Shown piece after piece: positions 1-9,730 of a DNA stretch of 64,000 nt. Both the position numbers and the translations under genes were made by a program. The notes beneath the pieces are model-generated. The model did not search any database. It was not told the origin of the DNA and was given only the letters and a program-made list of their open reading frames with translations. The stretch lies in NCBI GenBank assembly GCA_004352715.1, contig SCFE01000005.1:2000645-2064644 (forward strand), in the 5' to 3' direction. How positions within the stretch are numbered: the first letter of the stretch is position 1; each line of letters starts with the position of its first letter. The stretch comes from Hofstenia miamia. Its lineage: Eukaryota; Xenacoelomorpha; Acoela.

Positions 1-451
1 ATTTTGGCCCCGAATTACTTTATTCAGTATCAATCTTTATGTATGATTCACAAATTTATTCATGAATTAAGTTCATTAAGTTTTCTTAATAATTACATCA
101 AAATCAATAAAAGAAATAAAACACTTTTTAGCATCAATAATCGTCAAGATTCATTTTCTTTTAAATGTTCAATCTCTTGGAATGATTTAAGAATTGATAT
201 AAAATGTGAGAAAAACTATAAACACTTCAAGAAAAAAATAAAATAATTTCTATTAAGTAGGCAAACATTATTGGGCAAAGATAATAAACTCAACGCATGG
301 TCAAATTACTTTTAAAACTGCCCTTTAATTAATATTGCATATGTAATGAGTTTTTAAATATTTTTGTCATGTGTTAGTTTATAGTTTTTTTTATATACAT
401 TTAAGCAATAAATTTGCTTTGATTATTATTATTATTATTATTATTATTATA
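1..451 (+). mobile_element. 3' end of a 2A-type CR1-like LINE (copy A)
   Basis: Positions 4-246 encode the C-terminal end of a LINE ORF2. The stretch with SWNDLRIDIKCEKNYKHF followed by a Lys run matches, residue for residue in pattern, the C-terminal end of copy B (3610-3728, LWNNLDYETRIEKNYKNF). The 3' UTR (about 247-419) also matches copy B: both have a GT-rich stretch, then the stem AAGCAA (403-408) pairing with TTGCTT (414-419), then a (TTA)n tail (421-451). The rest of this copy lies outside the window. It is a relic and no function is inferred. The assignment rests on the internal match with copy B, which is clear. Confidence 0.85.
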
Positions 452-1201
452 AGCTCACTCAACTCTGTCTCCAATGCTACAACACAATCTTTTCCAACTA
501 AATCTGCTTGCTCAAACAATGCATCCTGTTCAACACAAACATTCGATTTTGTCTCCGAACATCGCTATATTTCCTTCAAAAATCCACCCAGTCTTCAAGA
601 AGAAAATCGGACAAAGCACGAAGTCAAGTAAAATCGATCAAACCTGGTACAACCTCATTAATCATTGAAAGCAGCATCCTTCGGAATGTCCGCTCACATA
701 ATCTTTTACCTAACCAAACCACGTCCATCCATTCTTATCCTGGTCACAATTCTAGACGTCTTGCTGAAAAGATCTCGCAATATCCAAAAGTTCACGTCAA
801 TTCTGTCATTCTAAACACTGGTCTAATCGATGCAATACACTTCACTGATGTTCGAACATCAAATCAAATATCAATCATCTAGTTGAACAGATTCATCTTA
901 AATTCGTTTTATCTACTTCTCAGAAATTACACCAGTCTCCAAATAACCACTCTTACAACAAAATCACGTCATTGGTGAATTTAACGAAGTCATATCACGC
1001 GTCTCTTCAAACAAGTTCAATGTCATCCCTGTCTTCAAAAAATTCATGTTATCGCGAAGAACCATCATTTGTAGTTTCCTATCCCACGATGGGATTCATC
1101 TTTCTGGCAATGGAATCAAACAAATAACTCAGATCCTAAAGAATCATTTCAGTCCTCGCCCAATTACTGCTTCATCATTCCGTACTCCTCACGTTTCTTA
1201 A
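452..1201 (+). pseudogene. LINE ORF1 remnant with SGNH/GDSL-esterase-like domain
   Basis: Reading across frameshifts, the segment contains SIKPGTTSLIIESSIL (catalytic-serine block; copy C has LIIGSSIL), a YPGHNSRRLAEKI block, VNSVILNTGLIDA (in place of the usual G-x-N-D block), and SHDGIHLSGNGIKQ (1082-1123) with the Asp-x-x-His pair of block V. ORF1 ends at TAA 1199-1201. In animal CR1/L2 LINEs, ORF1 esterases are thought to help RNP or membrane handling. The 5' part is truncated at about 452, and there are in-frame stops near 880 and frameshifts between blocks. ORF2 begins about 65 bases downstream in another frame. The domain call is well supported by matching blocks in the independent copy at 59.0-59.95 kb. 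Confidence 0.72.
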
Positions 1202-1265
1202 TCCAAAGTCATAAGCTCCTCTTCGCGTCGATGTCTTCTTCCGACCCCATCTCTTCATCTCTAGA

Positions 1266-3728
1266 ATGACTAAATCAATCAAAATGGTAAATTTTTTTAT
1301 GTATTATCTAGTTATATATTTTGTCTTCCGAAATGTACCTATATACTATATACATGTTCACTTGCAAACACAACACAGAAAGCACTTACATCTCAATTAC
1401 TACACGTGTACTACCAAATTCAGTATTTTAATTTATAAACACTTTATTAGGTATTTTCTTCTTTTAAAATTAATCCTTTCCGGCGACATAGAAACAAATC
1501 CTGGTCCGATTCTAAATGAGTCCGAAATTGAACACGAATTGAAAAACTATTCTAATAACATTAAATAACGCTAGAAGCCTTAATTCAAACAGAAATGATT
1601 TCTTAAAATTGATTACAGAAATTGAAAAAAATGCAATTTTCTTAATTACAGAAACTTGGCTTAACCCTGATATTGACCCTAACTTGTTTAATACATACAG
1701 ACAAATTTTTGGGGTTTTTTCTAAGAATCGAATAGGTAGAGGTGGTGGACTTAAGATAATTGTGCCAAAATCTTTAAAACCAGTCCGTAAATCTGAATAT
1801 GAAATTTAACATGAAATATTTGAATCGCTGTGGATAGAAATAAAATCAATTGAGAGAACTGTTTCCAAAGATTTGATAAACGTAACTTATAATCCAAAGA
1901 AAAATTATCTAATTCAATATCTAAATTATAAAGTGAACGAAATATCTGAAATATGTAATAATTATAACTCTCTAAATATATTCGGTGACTTTAATATTAA
2001 TTACTTTAATTCATATGAACGATATTCTATAAATGAAACTTCTGCTACTTGTTATCTTCGTTGTGTTAATACAGTTTGTCCAACTTGAATGAATAATTTA
2101 ATTGATTACTTTTTTACTAATTCTGATGATTCCTTCAGATCCTTAATATTTGAATAATTTAGTGATCCTGCACTGTGTGCATATATTAGTAACAAAACTA
2201 TTAAAAACAAGCAATTTATATTCATATAGGCAAGAGAACATTTATCTTACTCTGATGAAAAAATGGTAATCCCTAAAAACACCCCATTTAACTATATTTA
2301 CACGTTAAATTCTGGACCTAAAATGATTAATTACATTTCAAAAGGAATCTACAAGGCATCAAACAGTGTTGCACCAATTAAGAAGCAAATGGTTAAAATC
2401 AAAGCAATTAAATTTCCTTTTTGAAACACCGACGATAATCAAGTCCGTGACGTAGTATCACTTAAGCGAGAATTATTTGATCTTGCGACATCCGAGCCGA
2501 CAAAGACTAATTGGACCACTTAAGAAAAATCAAAAGAGTAATTAAGCAATTAAGAATAAAAAAATTCAAATAAAACTCGGAAAAAATTCTTTAATCAATT
2601 AAATTCTACTCGAGAAAAATGGCTATGCGTCCATAAATTTATTGGAAAATCTAAAGGTCTTTCATCCGAAATAAATGAATTAAACATCAATAATACGGTC
2701 GTAACAGACAAAACTCAAATAATAAATCATTTAAATTCAACATTCAAAGAACTTCTGATAATCTCAAACAATCAAAACAATTTTCTTTTAGACTAGCTTA
2801 TAAATTATAATTTTGGTGCTAACTCAATTAATTTAATCATGAACTCCTTAAAAAAAGACAGCAGCGCGTAATATTAAACAGTAAAAAATCAAGTTATATT
2901 ACGACTGACCGTGGAGTACCCCAAGGCACTGTACTTGGCCTTATTTTATTTGCAATTTTTGTAAATGATATAATAAAACAGCATAATTTACCAATATGCC
3001 GACTACACATGCCTAATAAGTAGCGCAAAACATGCTTTTTATGCTACAAAAAACCTCCAAACAGATGTAAAAAAATTAAATAATTATTTTACAAATAATC
3101 AACTAAAACTAAATATTGAAAAAACTCAATTTTTAATTTTTTCACCAAAGGCACAAAGAAATCTAATAAGTGATATAGAACCAAAGATAAATAATAAGCC
3201 AATAAAGCAAAGTGAATCAGTCAGCTATTTAGGAGTGGAGATAGATAATAAATTAATATTTGAAAAATGTTTACTGTATAAGATTCAAAAAATGACTGCA
3301 GGCGTTAGATATATTTATCACTTACGCAAGGTAATATCAAGCAATTATCATAAACAACTGATACATGCTTTCTATTTGTCTCATTTTCAATGCTGTTCTT
3401 TTCTTTTAACTGACCTAAATTCGAAACATCGCATGCTTCTATTAATATATTATCTCCGTTCTACCAATTCACTAGCATGTGGTATCTCTCTTATTTAAAT
3501 TCAAATCTCTACAAACATCTCTCATTTTCCTTAATGACTATATTAAATTAAATGAGCAATCTCAAAAATTTCTGTTTAGATAAAAATTCTAATGGCTTTC
3601 AACACATATCAATTAAATTGTGGAATAATTTAGATTATGAAACACGAATAGAAAAAAACTATAAAAATTTTAGAAAAAAAATTGAAACAGTTTATTTCAA
3701 TAAAACAATATACATTAGAGGACGCTAA
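1266..3728 (+). pseudogene. LINE ORF2 remnant: leader + 2A + endonuclease + reverse transcriptase
   Basis: The first 81 codons are open and form a hydrophobic leader (MVNFFMYYLVIYFVF near the start) ending in a 2A motif. The AP/EEP endonuclease follows: TETWL (about 1640), GRGGGLKIIVP, and GDFNINYF near 1985. The RT palm is partly lost. Visible parts are RGVPQGTVLGLILFAIFVNDI (motif B region, about 2910-2975), a YADY at about 3000 where active copies have YADD, ESVSYLGVEID (about 3210-3245) and the thumb (MTAGVRYIYHLRK). Stop TAA is at 3726-3728. Stops at 1807, 2086, 2151 and others, plus frameshifts, make it a pseudogene. An intact enzyme would nick target DNA and copy its own RNA there. Confidence 0.85.
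1485..1508 (+). other. Canonical 2A ribosome-skipping motif (D-I-E-T-N-P-G-P)
   Basis: Codons 74-81 of the open frame starting at 1266 read DIETNPGP, preceded by LLKLILSG. This fits the 2A consensus D-(V/I)-E-x-N-P-G-P exactly, including the upstream Leu-rich helix and Ser-Gly. In known 2A peptides the ribosome releases the chain after NPG and resumes at the final Pro, so the 80-residue leader would be separated from the endonuclease/RT polyprotein. 2A-like sequences are documented in APE-type LINEs of invertebrates. Activity here is inferred, not shown. Confidence 0.9.
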
Positions 3729-3944
3729 TACACTTCATGCATTCGAAACATACATCCAACATTGACAATCTATAGAAACATTAACACAAACATTGGTTAT
3801 ATTAGTATATACTGTACATATTAATTTGTAGTTAAATATTTACCTCCGCCAAGGAGGTTATGTTTTTGGTAGTGTTGGTTTGTTTGTTTGCTTATATTTT
3901 ATTTTTCTTTTGTCACGTGTTAGTTTGTAAAGTTTTTGTAAACA

Positions 3945-3968
3945 TAAGCAATAAATTTGCTTTGACTC

Positions 3969-4041
<73 letters not shown>
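3945..4041 (+). repeat. LINE 3' stem-loop and (TTA)n tail
   Basis: AAGCAA (3945-3950) and TTGCTT (3956-3961) can pair as a 6-bp stem with a 5-base AT loop. The sequence then passes through GACTC into about 24 TTA/ATT triplets with one ACT interruption. The same stem-loop and tail end copy A (403-451). Conservation of a hairpin next to a short-repeat tail is typical of LINE 3' ends recognised by their own RT. Confidence 0.75.
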
Positions 4042-4043
<2 letters not shown>

Positions 4044-4204
4044 CTATTTAGACTCTATTATGTAGCAATGCAAATTTATTAATTGAAAAAGATTTTTTGG
4101 ATGCAGCAGGATCATTTTAGCAGTAGCAGTTGGCGACAACGGCTAATCGTGACCTAATTTGGAAGTTATTTTGACAGGGTAGTATTGCTGTCCGGGTTTT
4201 GGCC

Positions 4205-4360
4205 CAATATTTGGTTTAATATTTGAAAAATATTTACCTAAACAAAAAACCAATTTGAAAACGTGTTCTAATCTAGAAAATTGTCTGTAATTTTACCGGC
4301 CTTTCATAAATTTTAAGAGCCCTGCAGGCCGGTAGCCGGTTCCATCTCTGGCTTCAAAAT
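4205..4360 (+). repeat. Dispersed SINE-like repeat, copy 1
   Basis: The segment ends in an ATTTTACCGGCC...GGCCGGTAGCCGGTTCCATCTC block that aligns with blocks at 31775-31840 and 32465-32560. The last of these has clear tRNA-like A and B boxes, so this is taken as a degraded member of the same tRNA-derived family. The B-box-like GGTTCCATCTC is at about 4338-4350. Confidence 0.45.
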
Positions 4361-5008
4361 GACAATACATCAAACAATATGAAAATACTTTAGATGGTCT
4401 ACTGATTAGCGTTTTAGTGAAACGGGGTCCTAGTTATCACAATGGGAGACTACACTACACTGCTTGCATAACTTTGTAAAACAAGTAAATTTCATTAACT
4501 CAAGTCCAGCGATTCAGAACATCTGAAGATCACAAGTTACGATTATTGCGTTACAATATAATGTACTGATTATTACGGAACAGTACACGCAAGTTGGTGA
4601 TTGGTATATAATTTTTAAGCAAATTGATTAAAATAAGGCTTACATTTTGAAATTTCTTCATTATTATCTTATACTCTTTTGAATCTAGGTCTAAGTTGTT
4701 TAATTTCAGTGTCTAGATTATATTATAAATTTCTGACATATCCGAATTTGGTAGAGCAACCTGAAATTTTTTTGACAAAGATCATAAAATAGGCCTAAAA
4801 TGAGGCGAATTTGGTCAATATAAATTAATATAAGCTGGCCTAGGCTAAAACTTCGTGGGACGATCGGTGCCTAGGTCTCAATTTTTTGTGCGTTGCAGTG
4901 AGTTTCTTAAAATCAGTGCTACAGTGCGATGTGGTGAATTTTTGGTTTTGGTGTGTTATTAGTTAAAGGATTGTTTAGCTAAATTGCAATCAACATAAAT
5001 TTACTTGA
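4361..5008. other. AT-rich intergenic sequence, nothing recognised
   Basis: No open frame with recognisable content, no splice-like exon and no repeat boundary seen on either strand. Confidence 0.5.
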
Positions 5009-5023
5009 CCCAATAAACAAAAC

Positions 5024-5160
5024 GTTTAGAAGACGTCTTAAAATGGTTTAGAAGACGTTTAGAAATGGAATCTATGTCAGGTGTAGAAGAAGTCTTTAAG
5101 ACGTTTAGAAATGGTTTAGAAGACGTTTAGAAGACGTCTAGAAGTTTAGAAGACGTCAAG
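5024..5160. repeat. Left arm: sparse 11-bp GACGT minisatellite
   Basis: Several units of TTTAGAAGACG and TCTAGAAG occur among diverged spacers such as TTTAGAAATGG. They have the same unit and register as the dense array at 7216-7600. Most units contain the palindrome AGACGTCT or AACGTT. Confidence 0.8.
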
Positions 5161-5390
5161 GAAATGTTTACAAGTTGCTTAGAAACGGTTATAGAGCATT
5201 TAGTAAAATTCCTATTTAAACATAACTGATAATTTATTTTTATAATTCTACTACAAGCAGACAAAACTGCATTATGCAGCACAAAAATTGCTGACAGTCA
5301 AAGAAATAAACAATCACAAACATGATTCATTGCCATTTCATTGCAACAGTCAAAATCAAAATTTTATAGTTATGGAATAATTGTATTCGT

Positions 5391-5803
5391 ACATGGTAAA
5401 ATGTCCTGGTTTATATACTTCAACAATGCACTAATAATTTTGCGTACAATAAATTTAAATTAAAAATTTTTATTCTAAATAAATTTAAAAACAAATTTTC
5501 GAAGCATCGTTAAAAAATATATTGTCAATAAACTTTGTTCTTGTTAACAAGCAATATTCACTTAGTGCTAAAGCTTTGCATAAATTATTCTTATAANACA
5601 TGGTAAAATGTCCTGGTTTATATACTTCAACAATGCACTAATAATTTTGCGTACAATAAATTTAAATTAAAAATTTTTATTCTAAATAAATTTAAAAACA
5701 AATTTTCGAAGCATCGTTAAAAAATATATTGTCAATAAACTTTGTTCTTGTTAACAAGCAATATTCACTTAGTGCTAAAGCTTTGCATAAATTATTCTTA
5801 TAA
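5391..5803 (+). repeat. Exact 206-bp duplication around a single N (assembly artefact)
   Basis: 5391-5596 (ACATGGTAAAATG... to ...TTCTTATAA) is repeated base for base at 5598-5803, with only the N at 5597 between. Perfect identity in otherwise diverged DNA points to overlapping contig ends that were not merged. Confidence 0.85.
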
Positions 5804-6240
5804 CAACTTGAATATTTACATATTAAATATCTAAAGCATCGATTATATTGGTTCAACACCGATTCCTCGTGTTAATTTCATTTGACAATTGCAATGAAGG
5901 GAATTTAGTTCACATTATTCCTCATGTTGGTTTAATTTGTTGTATTCAATGTTGAAAGCGCCTGTTTACATGGTTTCTTTTTGCTGATATTTATCAAGAG
6001 ATATAAAAAATAATAGGCTAACGTCAGCAATTTTCCTAGCCTAATTAACACAGACCAGGTGTTTGCTGTAATTATTGCTGGTATTTAAGCGACACGGCCA
6101 AATATTATAAAGAAAGCCCCAGAAATTTTGGGTAAAGAAACGCGGTTTACAAATTGACATTAGTTTTTCATATCAATGTTATATTCTTGCAGCCTTAGTG
6201 GTGTAGTACATTATATAATATTTAACGCTATTTTCTAAGG

Positions 6241-6488
6241 TAATATACATACATGTATATAAATATATATATATATNNNNNNNNNNNNNNNNNNNNNNNN
6301 NNNNNNNNNNNNNNNNNNNNNNNNNNNNNNNNNNNNNNNNNNNNNNNNNNNNNNNNNNNNNNNNNNNNNNNNNNNNNNNNNNNNNNNNNNNNNNNNNNNN
6401 NNNNNNNNNNNNNNNNNNNNNNNNNNNNNNNNNNNNNNNNNNNNNNNNNNNNNNNNNNNNNNNNNNNNNNNNNNNNNNNACATACATG

Positions 6489-6540
<52 letters not shown>
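6241..6540. repeat. (TA)n microsatellite spanning a 203-N gap
   Basis: Both sides of the gap (6277-6479) carry the phrase ACATACATGTATATAAATA followed by (TA)n, so the gap is likely another unmerged overlap at a microsatellite. Confidence 0.8.
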
Positions 6541-6541
<1 letters not shown>

Positions 6542-6543
6542 TA

Positions 6544-6850
6544 GAGAGTGACATCGGGTATCTGATAAACCCGATGGGGTTTTGGGTCCTGTAGGGTTCA
6601 AGTACAAAGATTAGATTTATTATTTATAAAATATTGATGTTATTCACATCTTGAAATGAGAAATATCCCAGACGTTAAGTAATACGAATTAATTTCTGTT
6701 TCTCCGTCACAAAATGATTGATGTTAATGATCATTTGATTGGAGAAAGATAGACAAATTCAAATCAAATTCAACGTTTCGGGTTGGGTGCGGATAGTAAA
6801 TATTATGATTGGGTCGGGTTTGGCTCTATGTTTGCCTCATATTGTATATA
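6544..6850. repeat. GGGT-rich islands resembling hAT-type termini
   Basis: Phrases such as AACCCGATGGGG, TTTCGGGTTGGGTGCGG and GGGTCGGGTTTGG stand out from the AT-rich background. They recur in the 50-54.6 kb region around a hAT relic. I read them as worn transposon ends, but the boundary is not clear. Confidence 0.35.
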
Positions 6851-7205
6851 TATATGCAATAGCAATCTGCCTTTATGCGGTTAGCGCATAAGCAAAATAT
6901 TATGTTAAATTTAATTTATTTTTATATATTGTGGCAGTTATATTTTGACTTGCGCAAGTTCATGTTAATGTGCGTATTCCGATTATTCAATTAACATTTC
7001 CTTTCAATTCTATGGGGAGTTTATATTAGGAATGTATTGAATTCGTCAAACGATTTCATCATGATGAAGAAATGTAAATGCATTCATGCACTATTGAATT
7101 TGCTTGACAAAGAGAGTCACTGATGTGGGCCATTAAAAAACCGGACCAAATTGTAATAAACATTTGGAAAATGTTTACAAAACTCTTATGAATAGCCTAG
7201 AAATA

Positions 7206-7620
7206 GCTTAAAAATTACTTAGAAAGCGTTTAGAAGACGTCTAGAAGACGTTTAGAAGACGTCTAGAAGACGTCTAGAAGACGTTTAGAAGACGTCTAGA
7301 AGACGTTTAGAAGACGTCTAGAAGACGTTTAGAAGACGTTTAGAAGACGTCTAGAAGACGTTTAGAAGACGTCTAGAAGACGTTTAGAAGACGTTTAGAA
7401 GACGCTTAGAAGACGTCTAGAAGACGTTTAGAAGANNNNNNNNNNNNNNNNNNNNNNNNNNNNNNNNNNNNNNNNNNNNNNNNNNNNNNNNNNNNNNNNN
7501 NNNNNNNNNNNNNNNNNNNNNNTAGAAGACGTTTAGAAGACGTCTAGAAGACGTTTAGAAGACGTCTAGGAGATGTTTAGAAGACGTTTAGAAGACGTTT
7601 AGAAAACGTGTTAGAACATC
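7206..7620. repeat. Right arm: dense 11-bp minisatellite TAGAAGACGTY, interrupted by gap
   Basis: About 20 readable head-to-tail copies of TAGAAGACGTT/TAGAAGACGTC lie before the 87-N gap (7436-7522) and several after it, decaying outward (TAGGAGATGTT, TAGAAAACG). The T/C variant at unit position 11 alternates irregularly. Every C-type unit makes an AGACGTCTAGA stretch, a self-complementary block. The gap is probably a collapsed array. Confidence 0.92.
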
Positions 7621-7986
7621 ATTTAGTGGACACTAGATGGCATTCAGCAACGTTTAGAAATGGTGTTTTATACGACGTTTAGAAGACGTATCTTAAGACG
7701 TCTTACAACGTGTTATACCATTATAAGAGAGGTATAAAACGTTTTATTGTTTATTGGGTAATTGATTAGTAGCCAATTAATTGCAATTAATTGCCTTTTC
7801 ATTTATGAATACATTTGAATCCAGGAAAAGCGTTGTCTTCTTGTGTTTGTTTACATTCTGTGTTGCCGATACATGTAATTCAATTGCAGTTCAATTAATG
7901 ACGTAATCCTCTTGCACTGCGCTGTCTTCCACTCTTCCGTTGATCAACAGTCATTCATTACGTGCTGAGCATACAGTCAGTTCATT

Positions 7987-8174
7987 GTAGCGCATTTCAG
8001 TTATTTTACTGTCTGCCGGAAAAGCACTTGCTTCCAAGCATTTTACCCGGGATAATGCAGATGACGGAAAATGGAAATGTGCATGTGGAATTACTATCAT
8101 ACAAAAGAAGGGCACTGGTTGGACTAATCTCTTAAATCACTTGAAATACAGACATCAAGAATGGCTTGTCAAAG
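7987..8174 (+). CDS. BED-type zinc-finger exon, probably from a hAT-like transposase
   Basis: The frame is open from after the TAG at about 7986 to a splice donor AAAG|GTATGT at 8174/8175. It translates to an Ala/Lys-rich lead, then DDGKWKCACGITIIQKKG, then TGWTNLLNHLKYRHQEW. Trp, the C-x-C pair (codons at 8078 and 8084), the G-x-G-W-T-N-L core and the HLKYRH histidines fit a BED-type DNA-binding finger; the Cys spacing (C-x-C rather than C-x2-C) is a variant. There is no ATG in frame, so the exon is internal or its start is lost; CATTTCAG at about 7996 could be its acceptor. BED fingers occur in hAT transposases and in domesticated descendants. Downstream exons were not found. It lies 230 bp outside the TIR element. 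Confidence 0.6.
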
Positions 8175-9399
8175 GTATGTCACGTTCCTATGTGTATGTC
8201 AACCAGGGGCCCAGCTAACCGAGTGTGCTGGGGGTAATGCACCCTCGAATATTTTTTGTCGGGGGCAGCAAAATGACCATTTAACAGATGTTGCGATACA
8301 TTCATTTTATTTTCCACTACTTTTCTAAATTTACAATTTTCAATATTTTCGTGAAATGTGTTTTGAATAAGTGAATTGTGTTTTCTTTGTAAATGTAATT
8401 CTTGAATCTCAGTCACTACAAGGGCGACAAATTATCTATATTTTCAACCTATTTGATCTCTTCTATTCTTCTAACCTAAACGAAAAACTAGCTTTAATAT
8501 AGCCTAATAAGTTTTTGAAGGAACTCTATATTATGTCTAAGTAACTTTTTTCTAAGCAGTTCTCAATTCGAACGTTCTCTTTGTAAGCTCAGAACGATCA
8601 TAAACTGCATGAAAATGTGTGATGACTGACTAGAAGAATTTTGCTCTATACCAAAAAAAATAATTAAGAGAAAATTTGAAAATGAATAGTGTAATAAAAA
8701 CTGATGGTTACAATTGAATAAACAGTGATTGNTATAGTGGCTATTGGTTTTTAATCTATTTTTTCGTAAAAAACGAATTTTTCCAAGAATTTTTTAACAC
8801 CATTTTATATATATATATATATATATATAATTTCAAGCTACATATGCATAACAAAACATTTGAAACTGAAGCAATATTACAAAATGACAAGAACAGAGTC
8901 AATAGATAAGATATACATGCATAACACATTCTAAACTAAAAAAAGGCTATAATGGAACAGAGATAAATTCTTTCAATATAACTTTCACTTTTAGTACAGT
9001 TCATAGAAGGGTGGAAGATTTTGTAATTGTGTCGGCGAATAGTCTTTTCTCAAATATCAACCTCCTTGATCGCATCACGTATATGGAATTGCTAAGTTCA
9101 TTTAGATGAGTTGCTACTGATATCAATATATAAAACAGAAAACAAATAGTAAATATTTGACAACGCATTAATTCTTTACGCACTTACATATTGGTTATTA
9201 ATGATGTTACAAAGGAATATTTAATTTTATTTGTCCGCGATATCTACATAATGACATTTGTATTGATCCTAAAATTGCAGTGTAAAATCAATAGGCTGGA
9301 ATACAGCTTCGGCCTTGGATCAATTTGTGCAAAATTAAAAAGCAACTTCATACTTTATTAATAAAAGGAACTCTAATTACAAATAAAATCTAAAATAAA
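8175..9399. other. AT-rich intergenic or intronic DNA with a short (TA)n tract
   Basis: This follows the BED exon donor, so part may be intron. It has a (TA)n run at about 8807-8829 and a single N at 8732. No coding signal is seen; the minus-strand 78-codon frame at 8180-8416 has no recognisable content. Confidence 0.45.
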
Positions 9400-9659
9400 A
9401 CAGGTAGCAATGAATTGGAGAGCAAATATTAGTAAACTGGTTCTGGATCGAAGTTTCAAAATCAAAATAATTCTATTTTATTTTATATGTTTGACCATTT
9501 ATTAAATTGTTTTGATGTTTCAAATTTGTACTGATAAGCAAAATATTTTTTTAGCATTTTTTAAATTTTCTGAAATTTGTAATTGATATATGTTGTGGTA
9601 ACTTATTCCAGGCTCTTATTGCGAATATGGAAAATGAGTTTTTCCATGCTGCACTGTTT

Positions 9660-9660
<1 letters not shown>
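9400..9660 (-). pseudogene. LINE reverse-transcriptase C-terminal fragment
   Basis: Reading leftward from the (TA)n tract, the minus strand encodes NSAAWKNSFSIFAIRAWNKL followed by PQHISITNFRKFKKC and a stop. The SFS-x-x-AIRAWNKLP motif and a final F-K-K segment are typical of the extreme C-terminus of LINE ORF2 proteins. The fragment is cut at its 5' side by the microsatellite at 9661. Downstream (9400-9545) is probably its 3' UTR, without a clear end. Confidence 0.6.

Positions 9661-9702
<42 letters not shown>
9661..9702. repeat. (TA)n microsatellite between two LINE fragments
   Basis: An uninterrupted TA run of about 40 bases. It separates a minus-strand LINE C-terminus from a plus-strand zinc-finger ORF1-like remnant. 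Confidence 0.95.
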
Positions 9703-9705
<3 letters not shown>

Positions 9706-9730
9706 AATACATATATATTAAATTTTTTCT

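Larger units (their letters stand above)
452..4041 (+). mobile_element. CR1-like non-LTR retrotransposon with SGNH ORF1 and 2A-led ORF2 (copy B)
   Basis: In order: an ORF1 remnant with an SGNH-esterase-like domain (452-1201), ORF2 with leader, 2A motif, AP-type endonuclease and reverse transcriptase (1266-3728), a 3' UTR with a stem-loop (3945-3961) and a (TTA)n tail to about 4041. It starts directly after the (TTA)n tail of copy A, which suggests a 5'-truncated copy inserted in or at the tail of an older one. Both ORFs contain several stops and frameshifts, and the first half of the RT domain appears deleted near 2860, so the copy is dead. ORF1 esterases and ORF2 of this layout are known from CR1/L2-type LINEs of animals. 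The clade name is an inference from domain layout. Confidence 0.85.
5009..7758. mobile_element. TIR element with minisatellite arms (foldback-like)
   Basis: The left end CCCAATAAACAAAACGTTT (5009) is mirrored by the right end, whose reverse complement reads CCCAATAAACAATAAAACG (from 7758). The mirror symmetry continues inward through AAGACGTCTTAA. Flanks TACTTGA (5002-5008) and TAATTGA (7759-7765) match at 6 of 7 bases and could be a worn target-site duplication. Both ends run into arrays of an 11-bp unit (TTTAGAAGACG/TCTAGAAGACG). The interior is AT-rich with no recognisable transposase and includes two assembly artefacts (5391-5803; gap 6277-6479). Long arms of short tandem repeats recall Foldback-type elements, but the family is unassigned. 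Confidence 0.6.
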
